A stretch of DNA of 7,098 nt from Clostridiales bacterium (GTDB lineage Bacteria > Bacillota > Clostridia > WRLR01): positions 1-7,098 of the forward strand of contig JAITSR010000125.1 in NCBI GenBank assembly GCA_031287655.1, given 5' to 3'. How positions within the stretch are numbered: position 1 is the stretch's first letter; each line of letters starts with the position of its first letter. Positions 5,076-7,098 of the stretch are shown here, piece by piece. The translations under genes and the position numbers were made by a program. The notes under the pieces were generated by a model. That model saw only the letters and a list, made by a program, of their open reading frames with translations. It was not told where the DNA came from and made no database searches.

Positions 5076-6086
5076 ATGCAGCGCATCATCAACAATCCCG
5101 ACCTCGTCGTCGAGGAAATGCTGAAAGGATATGTTAAAAATCACAGGGACATCGTCGCCCCGACCGACAATCCGCGCGTCGTCAAGTATGTCGGCGCGCC
5201 GGTCCCCGGCAAGGTCGGCGTCGTGACGGGCGGCGGCTCCGGGCACAAGCCCGCGTTCATCGGCTATGTCGGCAGGAATATGTGCGACGCGGCCGCGATC
5301 GGCGAAATCTTTTCGTCGCCTACGGCCAAGGCTTTTTGCGACGCTTTTGCAGCGGCGGACGCCGGAAAGGGCGTGGCCTGCCTGTATGGGAACTACGCGG
5401 GCGACAACATGAACGTGAAGCTCGCGGTCAAGATGGCGCAAAAGCAGGGCATAGAGGTCAAGACGGTCGTCGCGAACGACGACGCGGCCTCCGCGCCTAA
5501 GGATCAGGCCGAGAAGCGCCGGGGCGGCGCGGGCGAGATTTTTGTGTGGAAGGTCGGCGGGGCGAAGGCGGCGCAGGGCGGCAGTCTGGACGAGGTCGTC
5601 GCGGTCGCGCAGAAGGCGGTCGACAACACGCGGAGCGTCGGCATTGGTCTGACGCCCTGCACGATCCCGGCGGTCGGAAAGCCGAATTTTCAAATCGAGG
5701 ATGGCAAAATGGAGCTCGGGATCGGGCATCACGGCGAGCCGGGCGTCTCGGTGACGGACCTGCGCACCGCGGACGAGATCGCCGAGCTGATGCTCGATAT
5801 CATTCTGCCCGATCTGCCGTTTGAGAGCGGAAACGACGTGGCCGTGCTCGTCTCCGGACTCGGCGCGACGCCCGTGATGGAGTGTTACGTCGTATTCAAC
5901 CGCGCGTTCGACATTCTGGAGGAAAAGGGGATTCACGTCTATCGCTCCTATGTCGGCAACTACTTCACGTCGCTTGAGATGATGGGCGTCACGATCACGG
6001 TCATGCGGCTCGACGCGGAGCTGAAGGCGCTGCTCGACGAGGAGGCGGACTCGATGGGGTTAAAGCAGTTCCGGCCACGCCAATAG
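5076..6086 (+). CDS. dhaK: Dihydroxyacetone kinase family, substrate-binding subunit DhaK
   Basis: A 336-residue DhaK subunit (E. coli DhaK is about 356). In the known enzyme a histidine binds the ketose covalently as a hemiaminal while DhaL supplies the phosphoryl group. Conserved parts visible are TGGGSGH (51-57, with H57), GEIFSSPT (76-83), NYAGDNMN (106-113, with D110), GIGLTPCTIPAVGKPNF (189-205) and GIGHHGEPG (215-223). H219 is the expected substrate-binding histidine. The chain continues with SGLGATPVMECY (260-271) and GNYFTSLEMMG (294-304). Residue 58 is Lys in GHKP, where E. coli DhaK has Glu. The ATG at 5076 has a GGAGG 9 nt upstream; an in-frame TTG at 5043 lies inside the repeat and has no such site. 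The upstream dehydrogenase suggests the substrate is the ketose it makes, so dihydroxyacetone and erythrulose are both candidates. Confidence 0.92.
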   Translation: MQRIINNPDLVVEEMLKGYVKNHRDIVAPTDNPRVVKYVGAPVPGKVGVVTGGGSGHKPAFIGYVGRNMCDAAAIGEIFSSPTAKAFCDAFAAADAGKGVACLYGNYAGDNMNVKLAVKMAQKQGIEVKTVVANDDAASAPKDQAEKRRGGAGEIFVWKVGGAKAAQGGSLDEVVAVAQKAVDNTRSVGIGLTPCTIPAVGKPNFQIEDGKMELGIGHHGEPGVSVTDLRTADEIAELMLDIILPDLPFESGNDVAVLVSGLGATPVMECYVVFNRAFDILEEKGIHVYRSYVGNYFTSLEMMGVTITVMRLDAELKALLDEEADSMGLKQFRPRQ

Positions 6087-6106
6087 GAACTGTGAAATAA
6101 TAAGCT

Positions 6107-6122
6107 GCGTGAGTAGCGTGAG
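6107..6122 (+). repeat. Short direct repeat before dhaL
   Basis: GCGTGAG occurs at 6107-6113 and 6116-6122 in the 48-nt gap between dhaK and dhaL. The second copy runs into the AGGG (6121-6124) that is the likely ribosome binding site of dhaL. Small and possibly chance. Confidence 0.3.
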
Positions 6123-6134
6123 GGATTTTTGATT

Positions 6135-6782
6135 ATGAAAACATTTGACCAACAGGCCGCGGGGCGCGTGATCTACGAGCTCACGGCCGTGATCCAAAAA
6201 AACAGGGACTATTTGAGCGAGATCGACGGCGCGACGGGCGATGGCGACCACGGCGTCAACATGAACAAGGGCTTTACAAAATGCCGCGAGCAGCTCGAGG
6301 GCGGCGGCGAAGGCAGGAGCCTCTCGGAGGCGATGGACCTTTTGGGCGACATTCTGCTGTCTGAGATCGGCGGCTCGATGGGCCCGCTCTACGGCACGTT
6401 CTTTATGGAGATGGCGGAGAACATCGGGGGCAAGGCGCAAATCGGCGCCGAGGATTTTCTCGGGATGCTGAAAGCCGGACTCGCCGGAATCCGGGCGCTC
6501 GTGCCGACCGAGATCGGCGACAAGACGCTGCTCGACGTGCTCGTGCCGTCGGTCGCCGCGTTTGAGACCGCGCTCGCCGTCGGAAAGGATTTTGACGCGG
6601 CGCTCGACACGCTAAAAGTTGCGGCGGCCGAGAGCCGCGAGGCGACAAAGGACATGGTCGCGAAGGTTGGGCGCGCGAGCAGACTCGGCGAGCGCTCGCG
6701 CGGCTTCTACGACGCGGGCGCGACCTCGTGCGCGCTGATCCTCGCAAGTCTCGCGGACTCGGTTCAGGCGCTCCTGCGCTGA
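6135..6782 (+). CDS. dhaL: Dihydroxyacetone kinase family, nucleotide-binding subunit DhaL
   Basis: A 215-residue DhaL subunit, the usual length (E. coli 210). The two-magnesium site is seen in IDGATGDGDHGVNMN (30-44) with D31, D36 and D38, matching the three E. coli aspartates. The nucleotide-binding loop GGSMGPLYGTFF (79-90), GDKTLLDVLVP (128-138) and GRASRLGERSRGFYDAGATS (179-198) follow in order. The last motif has DAGA where E. coli has DPGA. In PTS-type systems DhaL keeps its ADP bound and is recharged by DhaM; in single-chain kinases the equivalent domain uses ATP. No dhaM follows: a strong terminator comes 47 nt after the stop. The ATG at 6135 has AGGG 10 nt upstream; an in-frame TTG at 6129 is too close to that site. 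It is co-transcribed with dhaK after a 48-nt gap. Confidence 0.92.
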   Translation: MKTFDQQAAGRVIYELTAVIQKNRDYLSEIDGATGDGDHGVNMNKGFTKCREQLEGGGEGRSLSEAMDLLGDILLSEIGGSMGPLYGTFFMEMAENIGGKAQIGAEDFLGMLKAGLAGIRALVPTEIGDKTLLDVLVPSVAAFETALAVGKDFDAALDTLKVAAAESREATKDMVAKVGRASRLGERSRGFYDAGATSCALILASLADSVQALLR

Positions 6783-6815
6783 CGGCCCTGCGCCAGCCGC
6801 CCGTGCGCTCCTGCG
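6768..6815 (+). repeat. 11-bp direct repeat flanking the dhaL stop codon
   Basis: GCGCTCCTGCG occurs at 6768-6778, in the last codons of dhaL, and again at 6805-6815 in the untranslated tail before the terminator. CGG follows each copy within a few bases. It may be a trace of local duplication. Confidence 0.45.
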
Positions 6816-6829
6816 TCGGCACACCAGTG

Positions 6830-6867
6830 AAAAAAAGCCCGCCCCCAATGTAGGGCGGGCTTTTTTT
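6830..6867. terminator. Perfect bidirectional rho-independent terminator
   Basis: AAAAAAAGCCCGCCC (6830-6844) pairs perfectly with GGGCGGGCTTTTTTT (6853-6867) around an 8-nt loop. On both strands this gives an 8-bp G/C stem followed by seven Ts. It closes the dhaL transcript on the plus strand and the P-type ATPase transcript on the minus strand; its last base is part of the latter's stop codon. Confidence 0.95.
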
Positions 6868-7098
6868 CATCTGCGCGGCAACCGCCCGCGGTCTGTTATC
6901 AGTTTTGCCAGAATCAAGACTTCGTGTACGATCAGCGGCACGATACTGAGCGCCAGAATCAGGCCCCAGCTGGACAGCCCGAGGCGCGCCGTGCCGAATA
7001 CCGCGTTCAGCGCGGGTATCTCCGTCAGCGCGATTTGCAGGCCGAGCCCCACAACAAGCGAGACGAGCATCAGCTTATTCTCGGTGTGATTCATTTTG
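6867..7098 (-). CDS. C-terminal end of a P-type cation-transporting ATPase (cut by window edge)
   Basis: The frame enters from the right edge and runs 76 visible residues to a TGA at 6869-6867. Two hydrophobic helices are seen: KLMLVSLVVGLGLQIALTEIP, then a short loop with VFGTARLGLSSW, then the long GLILALSIVPLIVHEVLILAKLI and a basic tail. This helix, x-x-V-F-x-T-x-x-L-x-x-x-x-W, helix pattern is the last two membrane segments of type II P-type ATPases (cation ATPase C-terminal domain, PF00689), such as bacterial Ca2+ pumps. The ATG at 7094 is an internal methionine, since the frame stays open upstream and no SD is seen. The catalytic DKTGT region would lie outside the window, so the transported ion cannot be decided. 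Convergent to dhaL. Confidence 0.75.
   Translation of the reverse strand, partial: KMNHTENKLMLVSLVVGLGLQIALTEIPALNAVFGTARLGLSSWGLILALSIVPLIVHEVLILAKLITDRGRLPRR

Noticed and set aside
5067..5936. Long minus-strand open frame opposite dhaK
   Set aside because: Same shadow effect; low-complexity Arg/Ala/Asp composition and no recognisable motif.

Overview
The window looks like a chromosomal stretch from a GC-rich anaerobic Firmicute (Clostridia, in the broad Oscillospiraceae/Christensenellaceae-like range). The reasons are strong Shine-Dalgarno (SD) sites (GGAGG-type), sigma-A-like promoters, a Phd/YefM-type antitoxin, a DhaK/DhaL kinase in the clostridial style, and a GC-rich coding bias that leaves long antisense shadow frames. 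The taxon is inferred from gene character only; no marker gene is present.

Layout. (1) 1-153, minus: start of a signal-peptide protein cut by the window edge. Behind it (154-319) lies a gene-free leader with two inverted repeats. (2) 320-1095, minus: a visibly AT-richer two-gene operon, a Phd/YefM-type antitoxin overlapping by 16 nt a Uma2/DUF820 PD-(D/E)XK-type nuclease. (3) 1096-1268: a divergent intergenic region with one good promoter in each direction. The plus-strand promoter has a 7-bp inverted repeat between its -35 and -10 boxes. (4) 1269-3820, plus: a three-gene ABC-2 type exporter (two membrane proteins and one ATPase) with tight or overlapping junctions. (5) 3918-6782, plus: a zinc medium-chain polyol dehydrogenase resembling erythritol/L-threitol dehydrogenase, then split dihydroxyacetone-kinase-family subunits DhaK and DhaL. 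A heptanucleotide tandem repeat fills the gap between dehydrogenase and dhaK. (6) 6830-6867: a perfect 15-bp bidirectional terminator, shared with a convergent P-type ATPase whose C-terminal end occupies 6867-7098 on the minus strand.

How the genes may work together. The dehydrogenase plus DhaKL suggests oxidation of a short polyol (glycerol, erythritol or threitol) to a ketose, followed by phosphorylation of that ketose. No DhaM (the PTS phosphoryl donor) is present and the operon closes with a strong terminator right after dhaL, so the phosphoryl donor is either encoded elsewhere or is ATP directly. The exporter is probably repressor-controlled, judging from the dyad in its promoter. There is no terminator between exporter and polyol genes, so read-through is possible, but no functional link is shown. 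The most unusual items are the Phd-Uma2 pairing, the DhaM-less dehydrogenase-DhaKL operon, the promoter dyad, the 12-bp start-codon repeat and the heptad repeat.
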